A stretch of DNA of 64,000 bases, from positions 1 through 64,000 of the forward strand of contig JAUWTJ010000006.1 of NCBI GenBank assembly GCA_030614785.1, given 5' to 3'. The stretch's first letter is position 1; each line of letters starts with the position of its first letter. Shown here one piece after another: positions 55,008 through 62,796 of the stretch. The translations under genes were made by a program, and so were the position numbers. The stretch comes from Alphaproteobacteria bacterium (GTDB lineage Bacteria > Pseudomonadota > Alphaproteobacteria > M2410). Below the pieces are notes generated by a model. The model made no database searches, was not told where the DNA came from, and was given only the letters and a program-made list of their open reading frames with translations.

Positions 55008-57647
55008 ATGTTGCAACAACTCTCTGCGATTGGCCTCAACAGGCCAAAGACAGTGATGAGTCTGGTAGCGGTATTGAGCGTTCTGTTCATCGCAGCCGTT
55101 ACTGTTCCCACACTGCGGCCAGAGGCCATGCATTTCCTCAACGCGCTTCAGATCGATACGGATCCGGAGAATATGCTTCCGGCGGACGAACCGGTTCGCG
55201 TCTTTCACAATGATCAGAAGCGTGAGTTTTCGCTTTACGATATGGTCGTCGTTGGCATTGTCAATGAGGTCGACCCGGCAGGAGTTTTTAATCCTGAAAC
55301 TCTTGGCCGAATTTTTGATCTTACCGAGTATGCCAAAACTCTGACCTGGGAAGATGAGGGTGGGGAAGCGCACGGCGTCATTGCGGTTGATATCATGGCG
55401 CCCTCAACCGTTGACGCGATCGAGCAGGCTGGTCCCGGCTCTGTGTCCTTTAACTGGCTCATGGCCGCGCCTCCGAAAACCGCAGAAGAAGCGGCTCTCG
55501 TTGCCGAAACTGCCCGCAATCTGCCGATGCTGAATGGCACGCTTGTTTCAGACGACGGCAAGGCAATCGCCCTTTATCTCCCGATCCGAATGAAGGAAGA
55601 CAGCTTCGATGTGGCCGCGAAACTAGAAACGTTTGCTGCCGAATTTGACGGTGATGATCTGGTTTATATCACCGGCATGCCTGTCGCGCAGGACCGCTTC
55701 GGCGTTGAAATGTTCGTGCAGATGGCGATATCGGCCCCTGCGGCGATGGTTCTCATCTTCGTCCTGATGTGGATTTTCTTCCGCCAGGTCAATCTGATTG
55801 TTGCGCCGATGCTGGTGGCCATGGCATCGGTCATTCTCACCATGGGCCTCCTGGTGGCGACCGGTAACACCGTCCACATCATGTCCTCAATGATCCCGAT
55901 TTTCATCATGCCCATTGCGGTCCTTGATGCGGTGCACATCCTGTCGGATTTCTTTGATCGCTATCAGGAGACAGGAGACCGCCGCAAGACTCTCGAGGCG
56001 GTCATGGAAGAACTTTCGGCGCCGATGTTTTTCACCTCACTGACGACGTTTGCAGGTTTTGGATCTCTTGCGCTGACGCCCATTCCACCGGTTCAGGTCT
56101 TTGGCATATTTGTCGCCTTCGGCGTTCTTGCCGCGTGGTTCCTTACCATCACCATGGTGCCCGCCTATATCATGTTGATGAAAGAGGAAAGCCTTGAAGG
56201 CTTTGGTATGGTTTCAAAAGGCGACGACGGTGGCAATCTCCTGGTCAAGGGGCTGCAGGGTCTCGGCCGGGTCACTTTTGCTCATGCCCGTCTTGTTATT
56301 ATTGGAACCTTTGCGCTTGGCGCCCTTGCGATCTATGGCATTGGTCAGATTCAGATCAACGATAATCCGGTCCGCTGGTTCGCCCCGGATCACGATATTC
56401 GTGTTGCAGACCGGGCCATGAACGAGCGCTTCGCCGGAACCTATATGGCCTACCTCGTGCTGGAGGGCGATGACGCGGAAACCGGCCTTGAGGATTATGC
56501 ATCTGCCCTGGGCAGTGAGATGAAAGCGCATGAGCTGAGTTCTCTGCGGGAGCTGGCCGGGAATGTCTCAACGCTTTCCGCCACCGCCGCGGATAGTCAA
56601 GCGCTTGTCTTGGCTCTTTCCGAAGAAGCCACGCGCCGCCTTGATGCGGCAGAAGGAGATGACTGGATTGTCTGGGATGATGCTGTCTTGTGGCTCGACG
56701 CGCTCGGGCAGAGAGGCGAGATTTTCAAAACACCGGAAGTCTTGACCTGGCTTGAAGGCCTTCAGTCCTACCTCCACGGGCTTGAGACGGTTGGCAAATC
56801 GAGTTCGATTGTTGATGTCATCAAGACCGTCCACCGTGAGCTCTTTGAGGGCGAGACTGAAGCCTTCCGCATTCCCGATACGAGGGGGGCAGTGGCTCAG
56901 ACCTTGCTTACCTATCAGAATTCTCACCGTCCTCAGGATCTCTGGCATTTTGTTACGCCCGACTATCGCAAGGCCAATTTCTGGATCCAGCTCAAGAGCG
57001 GCGACAACCGCGATATGTCGGCGGTTCAAGACTCTGTTGCGGCCTACATCAGTGACAATCCTCCGCCGCAAGCCGTCAGCGCGAACTGGTTTGGCCTTAC
57101 CCATATCAATGTGGTCTGGCAGGACAAGATGGTCTCGGGCATGGCAAAGGCCTTTATCTCGAGCTTCATTGTTGTCCTTGTTTTGATGACCATCCTGTTC
57201 CGCTCGGTGCTTTGGGGGCTGCTCGCCATGATCCCACTGACGGTGACGATTGCGTTCATTTATGGGCTCATTGGCCTTGTCGGTAAGGACTACGATATGC
57301 CGGTCGCGGTGCTGTCCTCGTTGTCGCTTGGTCTTGCGGTTGACTATGCAATCCACTTCCTTGCCCGCAGCCGCTATCAGCGTGCGAAAAACCCTGACTG
57401 GAAGTCGAGTGTACCGGCTGTCTTTGGTGAACCGGCCCGGGCCATCACGCGCAATGTCATTGTGCTGGGTGTCGGCTTCCTGCCGCTCCTTGCCGCAACT
57501 CTTGTGCCATACAAGACGGTCGGCTTTTTCATCTCGGCCATATTATTGTTCGCCGGATTGGCAACGCTGGTTATCCTGCCAGCTCTCATCCGGCTCTTCG
57601 AGCGCTGGCTCTTCCCCCAAACCGCCGCGCCCGTCACCCTGAAGTAA
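55008..57647 (+). CDS. RND/MMPL-superfamily exporter with sterol-sensing-type domain
   Basis: 879-residue inner-membrane transporter. An N-terminal helix (SLVAVLSVLFIAAVTV) and first periplasmic domain precede a helix bundle (about 230-400), then a second periplasmic domain and another bundle (about 710-870). The paired charged transmembrane motifs IAVLDAVHILSDFF (D307) and GLAVDYAIHFLAR (D779) match the proton-relay positions of this superfamily. It resembles the HpnN/MMPL branch that moves lipids rather than tripartite drug pumps; no membrane-fusion protein is near. It follows DUF2892 after 37 bases and is followed 12 bases later by a LolA-like gene. Confidence 0.9.
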   Translation: MLQQLSAIGLNRPKTVMSLVAVLSVLFIAAVTVPTLRPEAMHFLNALQIDTDPENMLPADEPVRVFHNDQKREFSLYDMVVVGIVNEVDPAGVFNPETLGRIFDLTEYAKTLTWEDEGGEAHGVIAVDIMAPSTVDAIEQAGPGSVSFNWLMAAPPKTAEEAALVAETARNLPMLNGTLVSDDGKAIALYLPIRMKEDSFDVAAKLETFAAEFDGDDLVYITGMPVAQDRFGVEMFVQMAISAPAAMVLIFVLMWIFFRQVNLIVAPMLVAMASVILTMGLLVATGNTVHIMSSMIPIFIMPIAVLDAVHILSDFFDRYQETGDRRKTLEAVMEELSAPMFFTSLTTFAGFGSLALTPIPPVQVFGIFVAFGVLAAWFLTITMVPAYIMLMKEESLEGFGMVSKGDDGGNLLVKGLQGLGRVTFAHARLVIIGTFALGALAIYGIGQIQINDNPVRWFAPDHDIRVADRAMNERFAGTYMAYLVLEGDDAETGLEDYASALGSEMKAHELSSLRELAGNVSTLSATAADSQALVLALSEEATRRLDAAEGDDWIVWDDAVLWLDALGQRGEIFKTPEVLTWLEGLQSYLHGLETVGKSSSIVDVIKTVHRELFEGETEAFRIPDTRGAVAQTLLTYQNSHRPQDLWHFVTPDYRKANFWIQLKSGDNRDMSAVQDSVAAYISDNPPPQAVSANWFGLTHINVVWQDKMVSGMAKAFISSFIVVLVLMTILFRSVLWGLLAMIPLTVTIAFIYGLIGLVGKDYDMPVAVLSSLSLGLAVDYAIHFLARSRYQRAKNPDWKSSVPAVFGEPARAITRNVIVLGVGFLPLLAATLVPYKTVGFFISAILLFAGLATLVILPALIRLFERWLFPQTAAPVTLK

Positions 57648-57659
57648 GGAGTAATCCCC

Positions 57660-58460
57660 ATGTTGAAAAAACTTGCTCATGCCGCTGCAGGCTTTGCCTT
57701 TGCCGCCCTTGTCGGCGGATCAGCCGCTGCACTTGAAGTCGACGAGATTGTCGCCAAGGCCAATGCCACCGCCTACTACCAGGGCGACGATGGCCGCGCC
57801 AAGGTCAATATGACCATCACCGACAGTCAGGGCCGCGAGCGGGCCCGCGCCTTCACCATTTTGCGCAAGGACAAGGGCGTCGATGCGACGAGCGGTGATC
57901 AATTGTTCTACGTTCACTTTGTCAAACCGGCTGATGTCAACAAGACATCCTTCCTTGTGTGGAAACATATCGGGACGGATGATGATCGCTGGCTCTATCT
58001 GCCAGCGCTTGATCTGGTGAAACGCATCGCGGCGTCGGACAAGCGTTCGAGCTTTGTTGGCTCGCATTTCTTCTACGAGGATGTCTCGGGTCGCAATCCG
58101 GATCTCGATAGCCATGTGCTGACAGAGGAGAGCGACACCTATTATGTCCTGACGAGCACGCCAAGAGAAGCCGGCAGTGTTGAGTTCGCCTCCTACACGA
58201 GCTGGATCCACAAGACGACTTTCCTTGCTGTCAAAATTGAATATCAGGACAAGCAAGGCGAAGTTTACCGGACCTATGAAGCGCTCGGCGTTGAAATGAT
58301 TGATGGTCATCCGACGGTGACGTCGTCTCGCATGTCTGATCACAAACAGGGCGGAGCAACATCCATGACCTATGAGGATGTGCGCTACGACACCGGTCTT
58401 GCGGACGATATCTTTTCAGAGCGTTACCTGCGCAATCCGCCACGTAAATTGCTGCGCTAG
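57660..58460 (+). CDS. LolA-like periplasmic lipoprotein-sorting-type protein
   Basis: 266-residue secreted protein with a signal peptide (LAHAAAGFAFAALVGGSAAA). The mature part has the half-barrel pattern of the LolA/LolB-like outer-membrane lipoprotein-sorting family used next to RND/MMPL exporters: DQLFYVHFVKPADVNKTSFLVW near residue 81 onward, WLYLPALDLVKRIAASDKRSSFVGS, and SFVGSHFFYEDVSGRNPD. Such proteins bind hydrophobic cargo in a cavity. It lies 12 bases after the exporter and 17 bases before the barrel gene, making a three-gene trans-envelope set. The cargo is unknown. Confidence 0.85.
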   Translation: MLKKLAHAAAGFAFAALVGGSAAALEVDEIVAKANATAYYQGDDGRAKVNMTITDSQGRERARAFTILRKDKGVDATSGDQLFYVHFVKPADVNKTSFLVWKHIGTDDDRWLYLPALDLVKRIAASDKRSSFVGSHFFYEDVSGRNPDLDSHVLTEESDTYYVLTSTPREAGSVEFASYTSWIHKTTFLAVKIEYQDKQGEVYRTYEALGVEMIDGHPTVTSSRMSDHKQGGATSMTYEDVRYDTGLADDIFSERYLRNPPRKLLR

Positions 58461-58477
58461 AGGCGGGAAGGGTGCTC

Positions 58478-59881
58478 ATGAGAAATCTTGCCAGATATGT
58501 TGGACCGATGGTTCTCGGTCTTGGGCTCGCTAACCACGCTTTGGCCGGTGAGCCTGCCCTGCCTGCCGGTCTGGGCGGGGCGCCTGCGCAGACGCAGGAA
58601 CCCTCTTTGCCGACGGGCCTTGGCAGTCTTGAGGTGACACCGACGCAAGAGACGAAGGCAGCGCCCTCTGCATGGGACGCCCTGGATCTTGGCGGGTTTT
58701 ATGAGCTGAGGTATGGCCACCGTCTTTCCGGAGTTGGAAACTACAAGGATACGACCCTGGGCGAGGCGCGGTTTCAGATTGAGTCAACGTGGTCGAGCGA
58801 TTGGGCTACTTTTAATCTGACAACAGACCTTGTTGCCGATCAGGTGCTTGAAGATGGAGCCGTGGATCTTGAAAACGGCGAGGGCTGGATCGATCTGAGA
58901 GAAGCCTCTGTGCTGCTTCGCCCCCTCGACACGCTTGATCTCAAGATCGGCAGGCAGGTCCTCACCTGGGGCACCGGCGATCTGGTTTTCATCAATGACC
59001 TTTTCCCCAAGGACTGGAACGCATTCTTTATCGGACGCGATGATGAATATCTGAAAGCGCCGTCGGATGCGATCAAGGCCTCCATCTATGTCGGCGGTAT
59101 CACCCTGGACGGGGTCCTGACGCCGCGCTTTGATTCAGATCGCTTCATCGATGGCAGACGGCTGACCTTCTTTGATCCCCTGGCGGGCGGGATAAAGACG
59201 CAACCTCTAGCCTTGTCAGTCGCTGCCCGCGATCAATACGGCGACGATTGGGAAGGGGCGTTTCGCGCCAGCGGACAGGTGAAGTCTTTTGAATGGGCCG
59301 GCTATCTTTACCGCGGGTATTGGAAGAGCCCGATGGGCTTTGATCCGCTGTCTGGCCAGAACACGTTTCCGGAGCTCAATGTCTATGGGGCAAGCCTGCG
59401 CGGACCTCTTGGCGGCGGCATCGCTCATGGGGAGATCGGCTATTATGATGCCAGGGACGGAGGCGCCGCGAGCGACCCCTTCGTGCCAAATTCCGAATGG
59501 CGCTTTCTGGCGGGCTTTGAGCGGGAGATTATCTCCGACCTCACAGGTGGTATCCAGATTTACGTCGAACATATGTCAGACTATGATGATTATCTGGCAA
59601 CGCTGCCGATGGGCATGCGGCCCAGAGACGAGACCCGCCAACTTATCACCGTGCGCCTCACGCAAATGCTGATGAACCAGAACCTGATGCTTTCAGCCTT
59701 CAACTTCTGGTCGCCAACAGACGAGGATGGATATCTGCGCCTCAAGGCCAATTACAAGGTTTCGGATGCCTGGCAGATTGAGACCGGCGCAATTGTTTTC
59801 TACGGGGCGGAAACGGCCAGCTTCTTCGGGCAGTTTGAGGATAATTCCAATGTCTTTGTGTCCGCTCGTATGAGTTTTTGA
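58478..59881 (+). CDS. Outer-membrane beta-barrel protein paired with RND/LolA-like genes
   Basis: 467-residue protein. A signal peptide ends near ALAG (residue 23), then a Pro/Gly-rich stretch with two LPxGLG repeats (about residues 27-50) leads to a barrel of alternating aromatic and polar strands ending in a terminal phenylalanine (FVSARMSF), as needed for BAM recognition. The conserved-looking segment GRQVLTWGTGDLVFINDLFP then KDWNAFFIGRDDEYLKAPSD recurs in uncharacterised barrels next to RND genes. The start at ATG 58478 has GGGAAGGG upstream; a GTG two codons earlier is in frame. It completes the exporter set. Confidence 0.8.
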   Translation: MRNLARYVGPMVLGLGLANHALAGEPALPAGLGGAPAQTQEPSLPTGLGSLEVTPTQETKAAPSAWDALDLGGFYELRYGHRLSGVGNYKDTTLGEARFQIESTWSSDWATFNLTTDLVADQVLEDGAVDLENGEGWIDLREASVLLRPLDTLDLKIGRQVLTWGTGDLVFINDLFPKDWNAFFIGRDDEYLKAPSDAIKASIYVGGITLDGVLTPRFDSDRFIDGRRLTFFDPLAGGIKTQPLALSVAARDQYGDDWEGAFRASGQVKSFEWAGYLYRGYWKSPMGFDPLSGQNTFPELNVYGASLRGPLGGGIAHGEIGYYDARDGGAASDPFVPNSEWRFLAGFEREIISDLTGGIQIYVEHMSDYDDYLATLPMGMRPRDETRQLITVRLTQMLMNQNLMLSAFNFWSPTDEDGYLRLKANYKVSDAWQIETGAIVFYGAETASFFGQFEDNSNVFVSARMSF

Positions 59882-59944
59882 GCCCCGGATCCCGAAGCCG
59901 GATCTCCAACCGGGATAAAACAATGGATCGGGGCGACATTGCTA

Positions 59945-59972
59945 TTGAAAGCACATGCCAACCCGATAGTAT
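59945..59972 (+). promoter_or_regulatory. Candidate promoter of the dehydrogenase-kinase pair
   Basis: TTGAAA (59945-59950), a 16-base spacer and TAGTAT (59967-59972) match consensus at 5 and 4 of 6 positions, about 70 bases before the acyl-CoA dehydrogenase in the 163-base gap after the barrel gene. Confidence 0.35.
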
Positions 59973-60044
59973 TCTCCGCAAAACGCTTCGCCCGATCGGC
60001 GAGGTAAGAAGATCCCGCTCAAACGGGAAACCGGAGGAAAACCT

Positions 60045-61325
60045 ATGCAAGACGATATGAATTTCGATGTACCCAAGGGGCTTGTCGACTATCTGCGAGT
60101 GCTTGACGATTTCATCGAGAAAGAAATCAAGCCGCTGGAAAACAAAGATGACAATATTCGGTTCTTTGATCACCGCCGCGAAGATGCGCGCACCGACTTG
60201 GACCGCGAGGGTCTGCCGAACGAGGAATGGGAGAGGCTTCTTCAGGAAGCCAAACGTCTCGCCGACGATGCCGGGCACTTCCGCTATCCGTTTCCGAAGG
60301 AATATGGCGGGCAGGATGGCACCAACCTTGGCATGGCCGTGATCCGTGAACATCTCGCTGCAAAAGGTCTTGGTCTGCATAATGATCTGCAGAATGAGCA
60401 TTCCATTGTCGGCAATAATGTTGGCCTGATGCTGATGTTGAATTACGGCACCGAGGCGCAAAAGGGTGAATGGGTCGACGATCTTTTGAACCGGCGGCGC
60501 GGCTTTGCCTTTGGTATCACCGAACCCGAGCACGGATCCGATGCGACGCATATGGAAACAAAAGCTGTGCGCGACGGCGATGACTGGATCATCAATGGTG
60601 AGAAGACATGGAACACCGGTATTCACAAGGCAAGCCACGACCTGATCTTTGCGCGCACCAGCGGTGAGGCCGGCTCCGGGCTCGGGATTTCCTGTTTTCT
60701 GGTGCCGTCCAATGCTGCGGGTTTCAAGGTCGAGGAGTATTTGTGGACCTTCAACATGCCGACGGACCATGCCCATGTCTCGCTCAAGGATGTTCGCGTG
60801 CCGGACAGTGCGATCTTTGGCGGCGAGGGGCAGGGCCTACAGGTCGTGCAGCATTTCTTCAACGAAAACCGCATTCGTCAGGCTGCTTCCAGCCTCGGCG
60901 CGGCGCAGTTCTGCGTCAATGAAGCAGTGCGATATGCCGGTGAGCGCAAACCTTTCGGCAAGCCGCTTTCGACCAATCAGGGCATCCAGTTCCCGCTTGT
61001 GGAGCTTCAGTCGACATGCGAAATGCTGCGTGCTCTGATCCAGAAAACCGCGTGGCAGATGGACAAATACGGTGCGTTCAGTGTTTCCGACAAGGTCTCC
61101 ATGTGTAACTACCAGGCGAACCGTCTGTGCTGCGATGCGGCCGACCGGGCGATGCAGGTGTTTGGCGGCATGGGGTATTCGCGCTATCAACCGTTTGAAC
61201 ATATCTACCGTCACCATCGCCGCTACCGGATCACAGAAGGTGCAGAGGAAATTCAGATGCGCCGGGTTGCGGGTTACATGTTTGGCTACATGAGCCAGAA
61301 GGCACCCAAGGGTGTGAAAGAGTAA
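60045..61325 (+). CDS. Acyl-CoA dehydrogenase, LvaC/ACAD10-11-like
   Basis: 426-residue acyl-CoA dehydrogenase family protein. The N-terminal part has FRYPFPKEYGGQDGTNLGMAV, the middle domain GITEPEHGSDATHMETKAV and the C-terminal part FGGMGYSRYQPFEHIYRH with GAEEIQMRRVAGYM. It is directly followed by an aminoglycoside-phosphotransferase-fold gene, an arrangement shared with levulinate catabolism (LvaC with LvaA-LvaB) and with the fused eukaryotic ACAD10/11. In those systems the dehydrogenase-fold enzyme processes a 4-phosphoacyl-CoA rather than performing ordinary beta-oxidation. That function here is inferred. GGAGGA stands 7 bases before the ATG. Confidence 0.85.
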   Translation: MQDDMNFDVPKGLVDYLRVLDDFIEKEIKPLENKDDNIRFFDHRREDARTDLDREGLPNEEWERLLQEAKRLADDAGHFRYPFPKEYGGQDGTNLGMAVIREHLAAKGLGLHNDLQNEHSIVGNNVGLMLMLNYGTEAQKGEWVDDLLNRRRGFAFGITEPEHGSDATHMETKAVRDGDDWIINGEKTWNTGIHKASHDLIFARTSGEAGSGLGISCFLVPSNAAGFKVEEYLWTFNMPTDHAHVSLKDVRVPDSAIFGGEGQGLQVVQHFFNENRIRQAASSLGAAQFCVNEAVRYAGERKPFGKPLSTNQGIQFPLVELQSTCEMLRALIQKTAWQMDKYGAFSVSDKVSMCNYQANRLCCDAADRAMQVFGGMGYSRYQPFEHIYRHHRRYRITEGAEEIQMRRVAGYMFGYMSQKAPKGVKE

Positions 61326-61347
61326 ACCTGCTGGAGGAATATGATCG

Positions 61348-62796
61348 ATGGAAGCCGATACGGGGGCCTTCGAGGAAAAACTCGCACGCGTACTTCAAGC
61401 GCATATCCCGGATTGCCGCTCGCTGAAATCCTGTGATCGGCTGTCCGGCGGGGCAAGTCAGGAGACCTACCGGCTCATCGTTGAGACGGGTGAGGGCGAG
61501 CGCCCCATGGCCATGCGGCGTGCGCCGGGCGGCATTGTTGATGAAACGGTGGGTGCACGGCCGGGCCTTGCCGCAGAGGCCGCGCTCTTCCGTCTTGCCC
61601 GGGATGCTGGCGTGCCGGAGCCGGAGGTCTATTACGTTCTGGAAGAAGCCGACGGGCTTGGTCATGGCTTCATTATGGAATGGCTTGACGGCGAGGCTCT
61701 GGGAGCGAAGATTGCGCGCGCGCCCGAGTTTGCTGAAATCCGCCCGAAGCTGGCTTTTCAATGCGGTGAAATACTTGCCCGCATTCACACGATTGATATG
61801 ACAGCGCCTGGTCTTGGCGGTCGGCTGCACGAGATGACACCGGCGCAGTTTGTTACCCAGACATGGGACAATTACAAAGCCTTTGATACGGCCCAGCCGA
61901 TGATTGATTTTACCGGTCGATGGCTCATGGAGAATTTACCTCAAGTCAGCGAGATGTGCCTCGTGCACAATGATTTCCGCAACGGCAATTTCATGGTTAT
62001 GCCGGATGTCGGCGTGACCGCTGTGCTCGACTGGGAGATCGCCCATATCGGCGATCCGATGCGGGATCTGGGCTGGCTTTGTACCAATTCGTGGCGCTTC
62101 GGAAAGACCGAACTGCCGGTCGGTGGGTTTGGAACGCGAGAGGATCTCTTCGCGGGATACGAATCCGTTAGCGGGCGAAAAGTCGATCCGGCGCATGTGA
62201 AATTCTGGGAGGTCTTTGGCTCCTTCTGGTGGGCCGCCAGCAGCCTTGGCATGGCGGAACATTACCGTCACGGGCCCGACGCCTCTGTCGAGCGTCCGGC
62301 CATCGGGCGGCGCTCCTCGGAATGTCAGGTCGACTGCGTCAATCTTCTGATCCCCGGTCCGGTCGAAAAGCCGGAACCGGTTGCCATGACGCTTTCATCC
62401 AATATGCCGCGCTCGGGCGAATTACTCGCCAGCATGAGTGACTTCCTGCGCGGCGATGTTATGAACGAGACAAGGGGGCGGACGAATTTTCTGGCCCGCG
62501 TGGCGGCGAACTCGGTCGATATCGTGTTGCGCGAGCTGGAACTGGCACCTGCTCACAACGAGCGTCAGCAAGCGGAACTTGAAAGCCTGCTCGGCAAAAA
62601 AGGCAATCTTGAAACCCTACAATGGGAGCTCACCCATGCGCTGCGCGACGGGTCCATGGCGCTCGACAAGCCGGATCTTGCTGGTTTTCTGCGCCAGAGC
62701 GTGGTTACGCAAATCGCCATTGATCAGCCCAAATACTCGGGCTATCGCACGGCGCTTGAGCAGGGCGGTGTTAAAGATGCGGGCTCTAGACGCTGA
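61348..62796 (+). CDS. APH-fold kinase fused to a DUF6285-like domain (LvaA-LvaB-type)
   Basis: 482-residue protein. The N-terminal part (1 to about 340) is a phosphotransferase of the aminoglycoside-phosphotransferase superfamily: HNDFRNGN with catalytic D209 and N214, and LDWEIAHIGDPMRDLGWL with magnesium-binding D228. The C-terminal part (about 350-482), with GELLASMSDFLRGDVMNETR and RVAANSVDIVLREL and ending in VDQPKYSG-like sequence, resembles DUF6285, the small partner encoded separately as LvaB. The stand-alone arrangement is two genes, so this looks like a natural fusion. Drug resistance is unlikely; a 4-hydroxyacyl-CoA kinase is the favoured reading. Confidence 0.82.
   Translation: MEADTGAFEEKLARVLQAHIPDCRSLKSCDRLSGGASQETYRLIVETGEGERPMAMRRAPGGIVDETVGARPGLAAEAALFRLARDAGVPEPEVYYVLEEADGLGHGFIMEWLDGEALGAKIARAPEFAEIRPKLAFQCGEILARIHTIDMTAPGLGGRLHEMTPAQFVTQTWDNYKAFDTAQPMIDFTGRWLMENLPQVSEMCLVHNDFRNGNFMVMPDVGVTAVLDWEIAHIGDPMRDLGWLCTNSWRFGKTELPVGGFGTREDLFAGYESVSGRKVDPAHVKFWEVFGSFWWAASSLGMAEHYRHGPDASVERPAIGRRSSECQVDCVNLLIPGPVEKPEPVAMTLSSNMPRSGELLASMSDFLRGDVMNETRGRTNFLARVAANSVDIVLRELELAPAHNERQQAELESLLGKKGNLETLQWELTHALRDGSMALDKPDLAGFLRQSVVTQIAIDQPKYSGYRTALEQGGVKDAGSRR

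Noticed and set aside
59742-60776. Minus-strand frame of 344 codons across the barrel-dehydrogenase junction
   Set aside because: It is opposite two recognised genes and contains no family motif; composition fits an antisense shadow.
61348-62796. Aminoglycoside resistance kinase
   Set aside because: The fold matches, but the neighbour acyl-CoA dehydrogenase and the DUF6285-like C-terminus point to acyl-CoA metabolism.
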